DNA from: Bacillus sp. AFS059628
GTDB taxonomy: Bacteria > Bacillota > Bacilli > Bacillales > Bacillaceae_G
Assembly: GCF_002571225.1 (NCBI RefSeq)
Contig: NZ_NVEC01000097.1
Location: forward strand, 1-33,699
Length of the DNA stretch: 33,699 bases
Reading direction: 5' to 3'
Shown piece after piece: positions 1 through 8,118 of the stretch; the stretch's first letter is position 1; each line of letters begins with the position of its first letter. The notes below the pieces were generated by a model. That model was not told where the DNA came from, made no database searches, and was given only the letters and a program-made list of their open reading frames with translations. Position numbers and translations under genes: made by a program.

Positions 1-46
1 ATTTTGAGGTGGGGGTCTTACTGCCCATTAAAGCGGGATAAAACGG

Positions 47-80
47 GAGAGGATTTTCATTTGAGAATCCTCTCTTTTCT
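47..80 (+). terminator. Rho-independent terminator of a gene left of the window
   Basis: The arms GAGAGGATT (47-55) and AATCCTCTC (66-74) form a perfect 9-bp stem followed by TTTTCT. No open gene end is visible in the first 46 bases, so the gene it serves lies outside. Confidence 0.75.
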
Positions 81-129
81 TATTGTATACTTAATGTAAA
101 TACTTTATTTAAGAAAGAGGGCATTATAA

Positions 130-1275
130 GTGGCAGCAAATCTAGAAAAATTAACTGAGACGCTAATTTCTATTCGTCGGAATTTACATGAGCATCCAGA
201 ATTATCATACGAAGAGTTTAAAACGACGAAAGCTATAAAGAATTGGTTAGAAGAGAAAAACATTACGATTATAAATTCAAGTTTAGAAACAGGTGTTATT
301 GCTGAAATTTCTGGGAATCATAGCGGGCCAATTATAGCAATTCGTGCTGATATTGATGCCCTCCCTATTCAAGAAGAAACACATTTACCGTACGCTTCAA
401 AAATTCACGGTAAAATGCATGCTTGTGGGCATGATTTTCATACAGCTGCTATTATTGGTGCCGCTTATTTATTAAAGGAAAAAGAAACTTCTCTTAGTGG
501 AACGGTACGCTTTATATTCCAGCCAGCTGAAGAAAGTAGCGACGGTGCTTGCAAAGTCATTGAAGCTGGGCATTTACATGGCGTACAAGCTATTTTCGGT
601 ATGCATAACAAACCTGATTTACCAGTCGGTACAATCGGGATTAAAGATGGTCCACTCATGGCCGGGGTTGATCGATTTGAAATTGAAATTCACGGAGTTG
701 GTACACATGCAGCTGTACCAGATGCTGGGGTAGACCCTATTGTCGCATCTTCTCAAATTGTGATGGCACTCCAAACAATTGTAAGCCGAAATATAAGTTC
801 TTCACATAATGCCGTCGTCAGTGTCACAAACATCCATTCAGGAAATACGTGGAACGTTATTCCTGAAAAAGCTACGCTGGAAGGAACTGTACGTACATTC
901 CAAAATGAAACACGCGAAAAGATTCCAGCACTAATGAAACGTATTATCCAAGGGATTTCTGATGCATTAGGTGTAAAAACAGAATTTCGTTTTTTTGCAG
1001 GTCCTCCTGCTGTTCATAACGATGCATCTCTAATAAATTTATCAACCCAAGTTGCCGAAAATATGAATTTAAATATCATCTCTCCTACCCCGTCAATGGC
1101 CGGAGAAGATTTTTCTTTTTATCAACAAGAAATACCTGGTTCATTCGTCTTTATGGGAACGAGTGGTACACATGAATGGCATCATCCTGCTTTTACAGTA
1201 GACGAGCGAGCGTTACCTATAAGCGCAGAATACTTCGCTTTGCTAGCTGAAAAAGCCCTTAAACAATTTTCATAA
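130..1275 (+). CDS. M20-family amidohydrolase (N-acyl-amino-acid amidohydrolase type)
   Basis: This is a 381-residue cytoplasmic metallohydrolase of the M20D/HipO-YxeP group, whose members remove acyl groups from N-acyl amino acids or related amides. Metal-site motifs are visible: HACGHDFHTAA near residue 97, QPAEE near 131 (with the catalytic-type Glu), FGMHNK near 156, and a C-terminal MAGEDFSFY followed by GTHEWHHPAF. The HGVGTHAAVP segment belongs to the inserted dimerisation domain. Length is normal for the family. The start codon is GTG, chosen because an AAGAAAGAGGG ribosome site lies just upstream and the protein then begins at the usual place. No signal peptide is seen. It is a single-gene unit between two terminators. 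The true substrate cannot be told from sequence. Confidence 0.9.
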   Translation: MAANLEKLTETLISIRRNLHEHPELSYEEFKTTKAIKNWLEEKNITIINSSLETGVIAEISGNHSGPIIAIRADIDALPIQEETHLPYASKIHGKMHACGHDFHTAAIIGAAYLLKEKETSLSGTVRFIFQPAEESSDGACKVIEAGHLHGVQAIFGMHNKPDLPVGTIGIKDGPLMAGVDRFEIEIHGVGTHAAVPDAGVDPIVASSQIVMALQTIVSRNISSSHNAVVSVTNIHSGNTWNVIPEKATLEGTVRTFQNETREKIPALMKRIIQGISDALGVKTEFRFFAGPPAVHNDASLINLSTQVAENMNLNIISPTPSMAGEDFSFYQQEIPGSFVFMGTSGTHEWHHPAFTVDERALPISAEYFALLAEKALKQFS

Positions 1276-1276
1276 A

Positions 1277-1313
1277 AAAGAGAGCCGTTAAGAAATACTT
1301 AACGGCTCTCTTT
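1277..1313. terminator. Bidirectional terminator
   Basis: A 16-bp stem with a 5-nt loop (arms 1277-1292 and 1298-1313, GC-rich core AGAGCCGTTAAG) lies between two convergent genes. A-runs and T-runs flank it, so it can stop transcription from both the M20 gene and the ABC permease gene. Confidence 0.9.
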
Positions 1314-1315
1314 GA

Positions 1316-2260
1316 TTAAGTTAAATCGCGTTTTAAAAATATGGTATAGGAGATACTTAAAAATACAAATAAGTATAGTAATAACATACATGAAGCAAAC
1401 GGGAACGTTACTCCATCAATAAAACTGCCATTCTTTGCAATACTGTATAAATCTGTGTTTGCTGGCAATAAATATTTCGCCCAATCATATCTAGTTGCTG
1501 CTAGTAATGCGATGTTTCCTGATAAAGCGAGAAATAGTGAGATACCAATCGCACCTCCGCTAGATCTTGTTAGCACAGAAATCATAAATGCAAATGCTGC
1601 GTACACAATCGTCGGCAACCACGATAAAATATAATACTTACTAGCTTCTACAAAAATATTTTGTTTTATAATATTTCCACCTTGGAATATAAACTCGCTC
1701 CATGCAGGCTGCTGGAATTTATAAATAACAAGCCCACATAAAATGGAAAAAATCATATTAAATATAAACAATAACGCTGCAAATATCACAATTGCTAAAA
1801 ATTTAGCTGTCAAAATTTTAAAGCGACTCGCTGGTCGTATCGTTAAAAATTTATATGTTCCCCAGCTATATTCATTCGCAAAAATTGTACTTGCATACAC
1901 GAGGATAAACGGGAGTAATATTGGAAATACGATAAAACCTGTATCTCTCATGAAAGAAAGTGGAGAACTACTTGCCGGTGCTGTACCTGTATCTAAATGC
2001 TTCATCTTGAGCTGATATTCCTTTACAAGCTCATCCCCAGATCGTTCTGCTAAAATAGCTTCTTTTTTCATGCCTAGCTTTTTCTCAATTTCTACAGTTC
2101 GTTCTGTATAATCCACTTTCCATCCTTTTGTTTCCGGTTCCAAATACTTTACCGTAACCCATCCTAATCCGATTATTAATACTGCAATAACCGCAAATGG
2201 AATAATCGTTCGCTTCCGCTTAAATATTTTATACAATTCGTTATACACTAAATTAAACAA
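1316..2260 (-). CDS. ABC-2 type transporter permease
   Basis: This 314-residue integral membrane protein has an N-terminal membrane segment (about residues 20-40), a roughly 60-residue charged extracellular loop, and about five further hydrophobic segments. That is the usual layout of ABC-2 permeases of the BcrB/NatB kind, with the motif EYSWGTYKFLTIRPASR after the second segment. It is the membrane partner of the ATPase encoded just upstream and presumably forms an exporter of an unknown substrate, perhaps a peptide antibiotic. The TTG start overlaps the end of the ATPase gene by 8 bases and has a GGGGG ribosome site 8 nt ahead, so the two are translationally coupled. Confidence 0.88.
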   Translation of the reverse strand: MFNLVYNELYKIFKRKRTIIPFAVIAVLIIGLGWVTVKYLEPETKGWKVDYTERTVEIEKKLGMKKEAILAERSGDELVKEYQLKMKHLDTGTAPASSSPLSFMRDTGFIVFPILLPFILVYASTIFANEYSWGTYKFLTIRPASRFKILTAKFLAIVIFAALLFIFNMIFSILCGLVIYKFQQPAWSEFIFQGGNIIKQNIFVEASKYYILSWLPTIVYAAFAFMISVLTRSSGGAIGISLFLALSGNIALLAATRYDWAKYLLPANTDLYSIAKNGSFIDGVTFPFASCMLLLYLFVFLSISYTIFLKRDLT

Positions 2261-3164
2261 TATCTTTTCCCCCTGTTAATTCTAAAAATTGCTCTTCTAA
2301 CGTTTTTCTTTCTTCATATACACGATACACTTGAATGTTTTTCTCAAGCAATGTACGAATAACATTTGGGATTTCTTCATCTTTTACATGAATAAGTAGA
2401 TCATTACCTTTTATTAAAACATCTCGTTCTAACATTTCTGCTGCTTTATTCGCATCATCTACACGTATACGGATTGTCTCCATCTCTTCACTTTGATTAT
2501 GCTGAATATTTTGCGTCGCGACATATTCTCCGTGCTGAATAATGATAACTCTATCACACATTAATTCAACTTCTGAAAGCAAGTGACTAGATACAAGTAC
2601 CGCTTTTCCTTGTTCATGTGCAATTTTCTTTATGTACATTCTCATTTCATGTATTCCACTAGGGTCTAATCCATTTGTTGGTTCATCTAATATTAATACA
2701 TCTGGATTGTGAATAAGCGCTTGAGCAATTCCTAAACGTTGTCTCATGCCGAGTGAATATGCTTTTACTTTGCGGTCAATTACTTGTCCCATTCCTAACA
2801 ATTTCACTACTTCATCGATACGTTCTTCTGTCACGTTCCCATTCATTCGTCCGAAATATGTTAAATTTTCATAGCCACTCAAGAAAGGATAAAATTCCGG
2901 TGTCTCAATTACTGCTCCAATTTTCGAAGCAGTACTTTCAAATTGCTGTTTTACAGATTGACCATCAATCCAAACTTCGCCCTCTGTCATACGAATCATG
3001 CCGACCATCATTCTCATTAAAGTCGTTTTTCCAGCGCCATTTGGTCCGAGCAAACCAACTACTTCACCCTTTTTAACTTCAAAACTAATATTTTCTACAA
3101 GTGTCTTTGAACCGATGCGCTTCGTTAACCGCTCGACCTTTACAATTGATTGTTCGTTTGTCAT
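2253..3164 (-). CDS. ABC transporter ATP-binding protein (BcrA-like)
   Basis: This 303-residue ATPase energises the ABC-2 permease that follows it. Visible motifs are Walker A (GPNGAGKTT), the Q-loop region VIETPEFYP, signature YSLGMRQR, Walker B VLILDEPTNGLDP and the H-loop SSHLLSE. A C-terminal extension of about 80 residues follows, as in BcrA/NatA-type drug and bacteriocin exporters. The frame is open for 28 codons further upstream, but the ATG at 3164 has a well-placed GGAAAGG site and begins MTNEQSIVKVERLTKR, typical of the family. Substrate unknown. Confidence 0.9.
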   Translation of the reverse strand: MTNEQSIVKVERLTKRIGSKTLVENISFEVKKGEVVGLLGPNGAGKTTLMRMMVGMIRMTEGEVWIDGQSVKQQFESTASKIGAVIETPEFYPFLSGYENLTYFGRMNGNVTEERIDEVVKLLGMGQVIDRKVKAYSLGMRQRLGIAQALIHNPDVLILDEPTNGLDPSGIHEMRMYIKKIAHEQGKAVLVSSHLLSEVELMCDRVIIIQHGEYVATQNIQHNQSEEMETIRIRVDDANKAAEMLERDVLIKGNDLLIHVKDEEIPNVIRTLLEKNIQVYRVYEERKTLEEQFLELTGGKDIV

Positions 3165-3200
3165 TCTATACAACCTTTCCTTCCCATTCTTTGTCAGGTC

Positions 3201-3234
3201 TTTACACTGTAACATGATTATTTTTATGTGTAAA
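3201..3234 (-). promoter_or_regulatory. Probable promoter with inverted repeat ahead of the ABC exporter
   Basis: On the minus strand TTTACA (3234-3229) is followed 17 nt later by TACAGT, an acceptable -35/-10 pair. The -35 lies in one arm of an inverted repeat (TTTACAC at 3201-3207 and GTGTAAA at 3228-3234), which could be an operator. No regulator gene is adjacent. Confidence 0.4.
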
Positions 3235-3240
3235 ATAGAA

Positions 3241-3264
3241 AAAGGCATGATTCCTCATGCCTTT
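3241..3264 (-). terminator. Terminator of the 191-aa membrane protein gene
   Basis: AAAGGCATGA (3241-3250) pairs with TCATGCCTTT (3255-3264) and is followed on the minus strand by TTCTATTTT. The hairpin overlaps the stop codon of the upstream gene and separates it from the ABC exporter genes. Confidence 0.75.
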
Positions 3265-3830
3265 TCCTTGAAATGAAATGAATTTTTATCTTGTAAACTT
3301 TGAACAAATCGAAAACATTGCACCATCGATAATAAGAGAATAACGATCATAATGATACTAACAACTACTATTGCATATATTGTAATCGGTGCACCATTTA
3401 TCCCTTGTATTCCCGCTATTTTCATAAAGATAATCGTAAATAATTTCAAAAATAACATCCCATTAACTAACCCAAAAACAAACGCTGCTCCATAAATAAA
3501 TAATTGCTCCTGACATAATACACATAGTACGTCATTTCTCTTCCTATTCTCTGCTACATAAGATTTAATTTCCTCTTTCCTCACGTGCAGAAGAGAGAGC
3601 GTTATTTTATATGTAGTAAAAATACATAGAAAAATGAATACAATAAACAGCGTGTAAAAGCAAATTTGAAATAAAAGTGTAGTCCCTAATTCCCCAATAG
3701 CTCCTTTATTTAACTGGAGCGATATCATAAAAAACAAAACCATAGTACTCATAGCAATCCACATAAATTGCTTCATCCTTTTGGCAGCAAATGTTCTTAT
3801 ATTTTTTCTCACTAACTGACATAAAGACAT
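3255..3830 (-). CDS. Short BceB/FtsX-like membrane protein
   Basis: This 191-residue protein has four predicted membrane segments (about residues 23-41, 50-72, 108-130 and 148-168). The opening MSLCQLVRKNIRTFAAKRM and the segment order resemble the first quarter of BceB/YxdM-type FtsX permeases (about 650 residues). The large extracellular domain and the C-terminal six segments are absent. It could be a stand-alone small membrane protein or the surviving N-terminal part of a decayed permease. No BceA-type ATPase lies next to it; the neighbouring ATPase belongs to the ABC-2 pair and is separated by a terminator. The start ATG has GGGGAAG upstream. Function unknown. Confidence 0.65.
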   Translation of the reverse strand: MSLCQLVRKNIRTFAAKRMKQFMWIAMSTMVLFFMISLQLNKGAIGELGTTLLFQICFYTLFIVFIFLCIFTTYKITLSLLHVRKEEIKSYVAENRKRNDVLCVLCQEQLFIYGAAFVFGLVNGMLFLKLFTIIFMKIAGIQGINGAPITIYAIVVVSIIMIVILLLSMVQCFRFVQSLQDKNSFHFKEKA

Positions 3831-4062
3831 ATGTTCTTCCCCTACCTTACTTCATAACAAACTCATTCTATACTACTAGTGTATAAAAATATGACATTTT
3901 AAACATCGCACCACAACCTGAATTCATTCTAAGTCTTTAGTCCTAGAAAATAAAAACGAATAATGAAACCATAAGAGTGCTAATGCTTGAGGAAAAAACT
4001 CTATTGACCGACTATTACAAGAAAACGCACATGTTTACCTCTTTAGCATAGAACTAAAAAAG
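3831..4062. other. Intergenic region without a recognisable gene
   Basis: About 230 bases between the membrane protein gene and the cidR terminator. All frames are broken by stops. Its right end ties into the terminator that follows and its left end should hold the minus-strand promoter for the 191-aa protein, but I see only weak hexamers (for example TATAGA near 3868). Confidence 0.4.
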
Positions 4063-4110
4063 AACACTAAAGCGGAAATGCAATACTATTGCATTTCTGC
4101 TTTAGTGTTT
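4063..4110 (-). terminator. Terminator of cidR
   Basis: A long stem, AACACTAAAGC and GAAATGCAATA pairing with TTGCATTTC and GCTTTAGTGTT (one internal mismatch), sits downstream of the cidR stop. On the minus strand it is followed by CTTTTTT. Confidence 0.85.
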
Positions 4111-4133
4111 AATGAGGTGTACTTTTTAATAAC

Positions 4134-5039
4134 TTAATTAATCTCATCCTCTACTTCAATTCTTTTCTTCTCTCTTGCAATTTTCAAAAACTCTAAAAGC
4201 TCTGGGTTAGTATTCATTTTCTTGTAAGCTACTGACATTTCTGCAACAAAATTAGAATCACATAATTCTTTATATACGACTTCTGTTTTATACAATTTAT
4301 TTGCTGATACAGGTATTACCGTAATTCCGATTCCTGCCGCCACAAGCCCCATAACTGTTTGATATTCTGTTGCTTCTTGTACGATACGTGGACTAAACCC
4401 AACTTCACGGCAAAGTGATAAAATTGTATCATACAATGCTGGCCATACCGGTCTCGTAATAAATACAAACGGTTCATCTCTTAAATCTTCAATATGTATT
4501 TCTTCCTTTTCCGCAAGTGGATGTGCCTTCGGTAAACATAACGTACAAGAAAGCTTTTGAATTGGTTCTAATTCTAGTAATTGTGTTGGAATTGGTGGAC
4601 GTAAAAAGCCAATATCAATACGATTATCGTGAAGCGCATGCACTTGATCTGGTGTCGACAGTTCATGTAGTGCAACAGACACTCTCGGAAATTTCTTTCT
4701 ATACTCCCTTACGATAGATGGTAAAATATCATATATCGCCGCACCTACAAAACCAATTGAAAGCGAGCCCACTTCCCCCCTTTGAGCACTTTGTGCAATC
4801 TCTACTGCTTTTTCAATTTGTTCAAACGCTTTTTTTACTTCTGTTAAAAACATTTCTCCTGCTTCTGTTAATTCAACCTTTCTCTTCGTTCTTGAAAATA
4901 ACAGAACTCCCATTTCTTTTTCTAATTGCTGAATTTGTTGACTAAGCGGCGGTTGTGTCATTTGCAAACGAGCAGCTGCTCGTCCAAAGTGTAACTCCTC
5001 TGCCACTACAACAAAATATTGCAAATGCCGTAATTCCAT
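4134..5039 (-). CDS. cidR: LysR-type transcriptional regulator CidR
   Basis: This 301-residue regulator has an N-terminal winged helix-turn-helix (MELRHLQYFVVVAEELHFGR, then the LysR-typical TQPPLSQQIQQLE near residue 35) and a LysR substrate-binding domain from about residue 90. It lies divergently next to cidA and cidB. In staphylococci and bacilli CidR activates such operons in response to acetate or overflow metabolism, so the same role is inferred here. A GTG at 5057 is in frame, but the ATG at 5039 has AAGGGTG 6 nt upstream and starts at the family's usual first residue. A palindrome lies just upstream. It has its own terminator. Confidence 0.88.
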   Translation of the reverse strand: MELRHLQYFVVVAEELHFGRAAARLQMTQPPLSQQIQQLEKEMGVLLFSRTKRKVELTEAGEMFLTEVKKAFEQIEKAVEIAQSAQRGEVGSLSIGFVGAAIYDILPSIVREYRKKFPRVSVALHELSTPDQVHALHDNRIDIGFLRPPIPTQLLELEPIQKLSCTLCLPKAHPLAEKEEIHIEDLRDEPFVFITRPVWPALYDTILSLCREVGFSPRIVQEATEYQTVMGLVAAGIGITVIPVSANKLYKTEVVYKELCDSNFVAEMSVAYKKMNTNPELLEFLKIAREKKRIEVEDEIN

Positions 5040-5062
5040 TTTGGACACCCTTTTCACTTTCG

Positions 5063-5085
5063 ATTAATATATCTAATATATTAAT
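5063..5085. promoter_or_regulatory. Probable CidR operator (perfect palindrome)
   Basis: The arms ATTAATATAT (5063-5072) and ATATATTAAT (5076-5085) are a perfect 10-3-10 inverted repeat in the divergent cidR-cidA spacer. It contains the T-N11-A pattern of LysR-type sites. A partial copy (TATATATTAGA) follows at about 5097-5107, as expected for a second, activation half-site. CidR binding is inferred from position and symmetry. Confidence 0.6.
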
Positions 5086-5191
5086 AACATATAATTTATA
5101 TATTAGACAAACTTTTTGAATGAACGTATAGTAGAAATTGTTAATTCTTTTTTACAATTTTTATGTAAAAAAAGAAAGAGGTGATTACTGT

Positions 5192-5557
5192 ATGAAATGG
5201 TGGAAATTAAGCGGACAAATCTTATTATTATTTTGTTTCGCTTGGACAGGTGAATGGATTGCAAAACAGGCACACCTCCCAGTTCCAGGAAGTATAATCG
5301 GTATTTTTTTATTATTAATTTCATTAAAATTTAACCTGGTGAAAAAAGAGTGGATACAGGACGGAGCAGACTTTTTATTAAAAGAACTTATTTTATTCTT
5401 CATTCCTTCTGCGGTCGCTGTTATACGCTACAAAGATACACTATCACAATATGGAATCGATCTCATTTTAATTATTATGATTAGTACACTTTGTGTCACT
5501 CTCGTTACAGGACTTTTAACAGAATTGCTACTAAAGCGGAAAGGATCCGTGCAATGA
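5192..5557 (+). CDS. cidA: CidA, LrgA/CidA-family holin-like membrane protein
   Basis: A 121-residue protein with four hydrophobic segments and the family motif [14 protein letters not shown] near residue 28; the [11 protein letters not shown] segment near residue 72 is also characteristic. CidA/LrgA proteins are small membrane oligomers first described as holin-like and linked to cell lysis control and, more recently, to pyruvate or overflow-metabolite handling. The ATG at 5192 is chosen because GAAAGAGGTGA lies at the right distance; an upstream in-frame start has none. It overlaps cidB by ATGA, so the two are translationally coupled and form a divergon with cidR. Confidence 0.92.
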   Translation: MKWWKLSGQILLLFCFAWTGEWIAKQAHLPVPGSIIGIFLLLISLKFNLVKKEWIQDGADFLLKELILFFIPSAVAVIRYKDTLSQYGIDLILIIMISTLCVTLVTGLLTELLLKRKGSVQ

Positions 5558-6231
5558 TTGGCTTTCTTTGTTTATTATTAACACTATTCACATATTGGAT
5601 ATCGAAGAAAATGTATAAACGCTGGAATTGGAGCTTACTTTCTCCTCTTCTCGTCTGTCCTATTATTTTAATTGCTTTATTACTCGGACTAGACACACCT
5701 TATGAAACATACGAAACAGGTGGTCAATGGTTAACAGAATTATTAAAACCTGCAACAGTTGCTTTTGCATGGCCAATCTATAAATACTTTGATTTACTCA
5801 AGAAACACGGAATGGCTATTTTACTTAATGTCATTGTCGGTTCTTTTTTATCAGTTATTACTTCCGCACTACTAGCGAATTATTTTCAAATTGATTCATC
5901 GTTAGAACATAGTTTAGCGCCTCATATTGTAACGACACCAATCGCAATGGCTATTTCAGAAATGATTGGTGGTATGTCACAATTAACAGCTGTATTCGTT
6001 GTTTTAACCGCGTTGACAGGAGCGTTACTCGGACCTTCTCTCATACGTATATGCCGTATTAAAACAGCAATTGCTAAAGGTATTATGTTAGGCACAAGCG
6101 CGAATGGAACTGGCACATCAAAAGCATTCGAAATCGGCCCTGTAGAAGGAACGATTGCAAGTTTATCTATGCTTTTAACAGCAGGAGCTAGTTTAGTTAT
6201 CGTTCCGCTTTTTTTATCGTGGATACATTAA
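5554..6231 (+). CDS. cidB: CidB, LrgB-family membrane protein
   Basis: A 225-residue polytopic membrane protein of the LrgB/CidB family, with the conserved stretches [14 protein letters not shown] (near residue 60), [13 protein letters not shown] (near 122) and [14 protein letters not shown] (near 180). It is the obligate partner of CidA, and the start overlaps the cidA stop by 4 bases. Length is normal for the family. An upstream in-frame start inside cidA was rejected in favour of the ATGA junction. A hairpin terminator follows immediately. Confidence 0.93.
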   Translation: MIGFLCLLLTLFTYWISKKMYKRWNWSLLSPLLVCPIILIALLLGLDTPYETYETGGQWLTELLKPATVAFAWPIYKYFDLLKKHGMAILLNVIVGSFLSVITSALLANYFQIDSSLEHSLAPHIVTTPIAMAISEMIGGMSQLTAVFVVLTALTGALLGPSLIRICRIKTAIAKGIMLGTSANGTGTSKAFEIGPVEGTIASLSMLLTAGASLVIVPLFLSWIH

Positions 6232-6262
6232 AAAGCAAGTGTTTAAACACTCGCTTTTTTAT
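6231..6262. terminator. Bidirectional terminator between cidB and the NUDIX gene
   Basis: AAAAGC/GCTTTT and AGTGTTT/AAACACT pair around one A-C mismatch, with T-runs on the plus strand and A-runs before it. It overlaps the 3' end of the convergent NUDIX gene. Confidence 0.8.
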
Positions 6263-6656
6263 TTATATATTTATTTAAAATCTCATAATCCTCAGGGAAA
6301 GATAGCGTTAATTTCTTCATTTCATCTATCCTCTTCCAAGCAATTTCATGTATTAACTCATCTGGATCTTGGATTTTCATACTACCGCCTATTTTTTTAA
6401 CGACATAATAATGAACGTATACAGGAACCCCGTATGTAATACCTTCTTTTTCGTATATTTTACTTACAACTTCCACATTGTAACCTGTTTCTTCCCAAAC
6501 TTCTCGAATACAACATTCTTCTAGTGTTTCTCCATTTTCAAGCCCGCCGCTTGGAACAGACCACCTTTTTTCTTCCCCCTTTGGTCCTTGTAACACCATT
6601 AGAATTTCATTTTTTTCGTTTACACATACCGCTGCACAACCTATCCATCTTTCCAT
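6243..6656 (-). CDS. NUDIX hydrolase
   Basis: This 137-residue single-domain enzyme carries a complete Nudix box (GGLENGETLEECCIREVWEE, then TGY) around residues 39-61, with the REVWEE metal-binding helix intact. Such enzymes cleave nucleoside diphosphate-linked compounds; the substrate cannot be predicted. Of two adjacent ATG codons, the second (6656) is preferred because GGGGAGGG ends 6 nt before it; the first would abut the ribosome site. Convergent with cidB, single-gene unit. Confidence 0.88.
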   Translation of the reverse strand: MERWIGCAAVCVNEKNEILMVLQGPKGEEKRWSVPSGGLENGETLEECCIREVWEETGYNVEVVSKIYEKEGITYGVPVYVHYYVVKKIGGSMKIQDPDELIHEIAWKRIDEMKKLTLSFPEDYEILNKYINKKASV

Positions 6657-6797
6657 ATACATCCCTCCCCTATTACTATTCGTTTCCTTTTTTATTTTCT
6701 CCTTGAAAAAAGAGGAAAATAGTAAAACATTGACGAAAGATTACATCAACTTCATAGACAATCCCTTCTTAGAAATTAAAAATGGAAGGATGAAAAT

Positions 6798-7004
6798 ATG
6801 ATTTCTAAATATGTTGTGGAATGTGTCTTTTGTGAAGAAAATCGAAAACCTCGCCAAGCTATCGTAACAGTTCCTGCCACTACTCAGCTACTAGCCATTG
6901 AAAAAGTGCGTGCGGAATGTAAACGTCGTTTTGGAAAAGCTTTATTATTGCAAACAGAAATTAAAGAAGAAATAACTTTTGAACAAAAAGAAAGCCGACC
7001 ATGA
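6798..7004 (+). CDS. Small protein of unknown function (68 aa)
   Basis: A 68-residue soluble, mildly basic protein with its own GGAAGGATG ribosome site region and a following terminator, so a real gene is likely. It begins with a beta-rich stretch ending in a Cys-x-x-Cys pair (VECVFCEENRKPRQ, residues 8-21), then VTVPATT and an amphipathic helix rich in Arg/Lys (EKVRAECKRRFGK). The two cysteines plus a third in the helix could bind metal or be redox-active; this is speculation. I do not recognise the family. Confidence 0.7.
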   Translation: MISKYVVECVFCEENRKPRQAIVTVPATTQLLAIEKVRAECKRRFGKALLLQTEIKEEITFEQKESRP

Positions 7005-7024
7005 ATTGGTCAGCTTTCTTCTCC
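6988..7024 (+). terminator. Terminator of the 68-aa protein gene
   Basis: AAGAAAGC (6988-6995) and GACC pair with GGTC and GCTTTCTT (7013-7020) around one mismatch; the hairpin overlaps the gene's last codons and stop. Confidence 0.75.
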
Positions 7025-7312
7025 GATCATATTTTCACATGAAGATTAGGGGCATCCTCTTTAAGGATCGGGATTTTTCCATTATGTACGTTCCATAATG
7101 GTCATCGAACAATATATTTCTATGCAATTAATTATTGAATAGAATAGGGCAAAACTTGTTCGCATTTTTAGAAAAGGGATAGGGATATAATTCAAGTAGT
7201 ACTTCGAATACTCGAACTTTACACTCATTATATTAAAGCAAATCCTTTTATATGGGAAATATGAATTACTTACATAATTCATTCGTAAAACATATTAGTT
7301 TGCTATATTATT
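7025..7312. other. Intergenic region with an inverted repeat and a possible gene remnant
   Basis: About 290 bases with no convincing gene. It holds a perfect hairpin, CCATTATG (7079-7086) and CATAATGG (7094-7101). Reading the minus strand from about 7120 to 7028 gives a short protein-like stretch (GKIPILKEDAPNLHVKI then stop) with a stop codon just upstream, which may be the 3' end of a decayed gene. A 66-codon frame at 7082-7282 has no ribosome site and protein-atypical composition. Confidence 0.4.
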
Positions 7313-8068
7313 TTATTCCATCAATAACATACATCCAGCTAGAACTGGTGTCATAATCATTGAAAACTTCAAAAGCATACGTGGTGCATAATTTGTAAAC
7401 TTTGCCCCAATATACGCTCCTAACATCGTCCCAATTAATACTTGCAATAATAATATATGATCTAGGTAACCTTCTGAACTATATCCTATCCCCCCTCCAA
7501 TCGCAAACGGCAATATAACAAGCATTGTTGTTCCTACAGATTGCTGAATCGTTAATCCTAATAGAACCATTAATCCAAGTTGAATAAATGGTGCAGAACC
7601 AATCCCGAATGAACCAGCCATCATTCCAGTGACTAATCCAAGACATATACATTTCATTATGTGCTCTTTCGAAAAATCTTTAATCTCTGCTAAAAGTAAC
7701 TCTTCCCTATTTTGAAACTTAATTAATTTAATAAACATAAAAATTGCAGATAAAAATAACATCCCAGCTGTAAACCAATGAAGAAGATGTCCTGGTATAA
7801 GTGAACCAATTTTTGAACCGATATAAGAACCAAGCGCTCCACATCCCCCAACAATCCCGCCTATAGTAAGTACTACATTTCCTTCACGATAATGACTTAT
7901 AACCCCAGATAATGTCGTAAATGCCATAGCAGTTAAAGACGTTGCAAGCGCAACGTGAATAGGAATATGGAATACTAAAGTGAGTATCGCGATAATAAAC
8001 CCAGCTCCCCCAGCTCCAACAAACCCTAATAAAATCCCCATTACTAACATCGTTATAATAATTGCCAC
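7313..8068 (-). CDS. TSUP-family (TauE/SafE) membrane permease
   Basis: A 251-residue polytopic protein built of two homologous halves, each with the family's glycine-rich motif: LLGFVGAGGAGFIIAIL near residue 12 and GMMAGSFGIGSAPFIQLG near residue 151. About eight membrane segments. TSUP proteins export or import small anions such as sulfite, sulfoacetate or related organosulfur compounds; substrate not predictable here. The start is GTG at 8068, directly after GGAGGGAG; longer in-frame extensions have no ribosome site. Confidence 0.87.
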   Translation of the reverse strand: MAIIITMLVMGILLGFVGAGGAGFIIAILTLVFHIPIHVALATSLTAMAFTTLSGVISHYREGNVVLTIGGIVGGCGALGSYIGSKIGSLIPGHLLHWFTAGMLFLSAIFMFIKLIKFQNREELLLAEIKDFSKEHIMKCICLGLVTGMMAGSFGIGSAPFIQLGLMVLLGLTIQQSVGTTMLVILPFAIGGGIGYSSEGYLDHILLLQVLIGTMLGAYIGAKFTNYAPRMLLKFSMIMTPVLAGCMLLME

Positions 8069-8118
8069 ATACTCTCCCTCCAGTAAAGCAATTATCCACC
8101 ATATTCTTTCTTCTACAC

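Noticed and set aside
5103-5324. 73-codon minus-strand frame over the cidA start
   Set aside because: It overlaps the cidA coding start and the cidR-cidA regulatory spacer and lacks a ribosome site.
7082-7282. 66-codon open frame on the minus strand in the intergenic region
   Set aside because: No ribosome site, a Tyr/Phe/Ile/Cys-rich product as from random AT-rich DNA, and it overlaps the inverted repeat.
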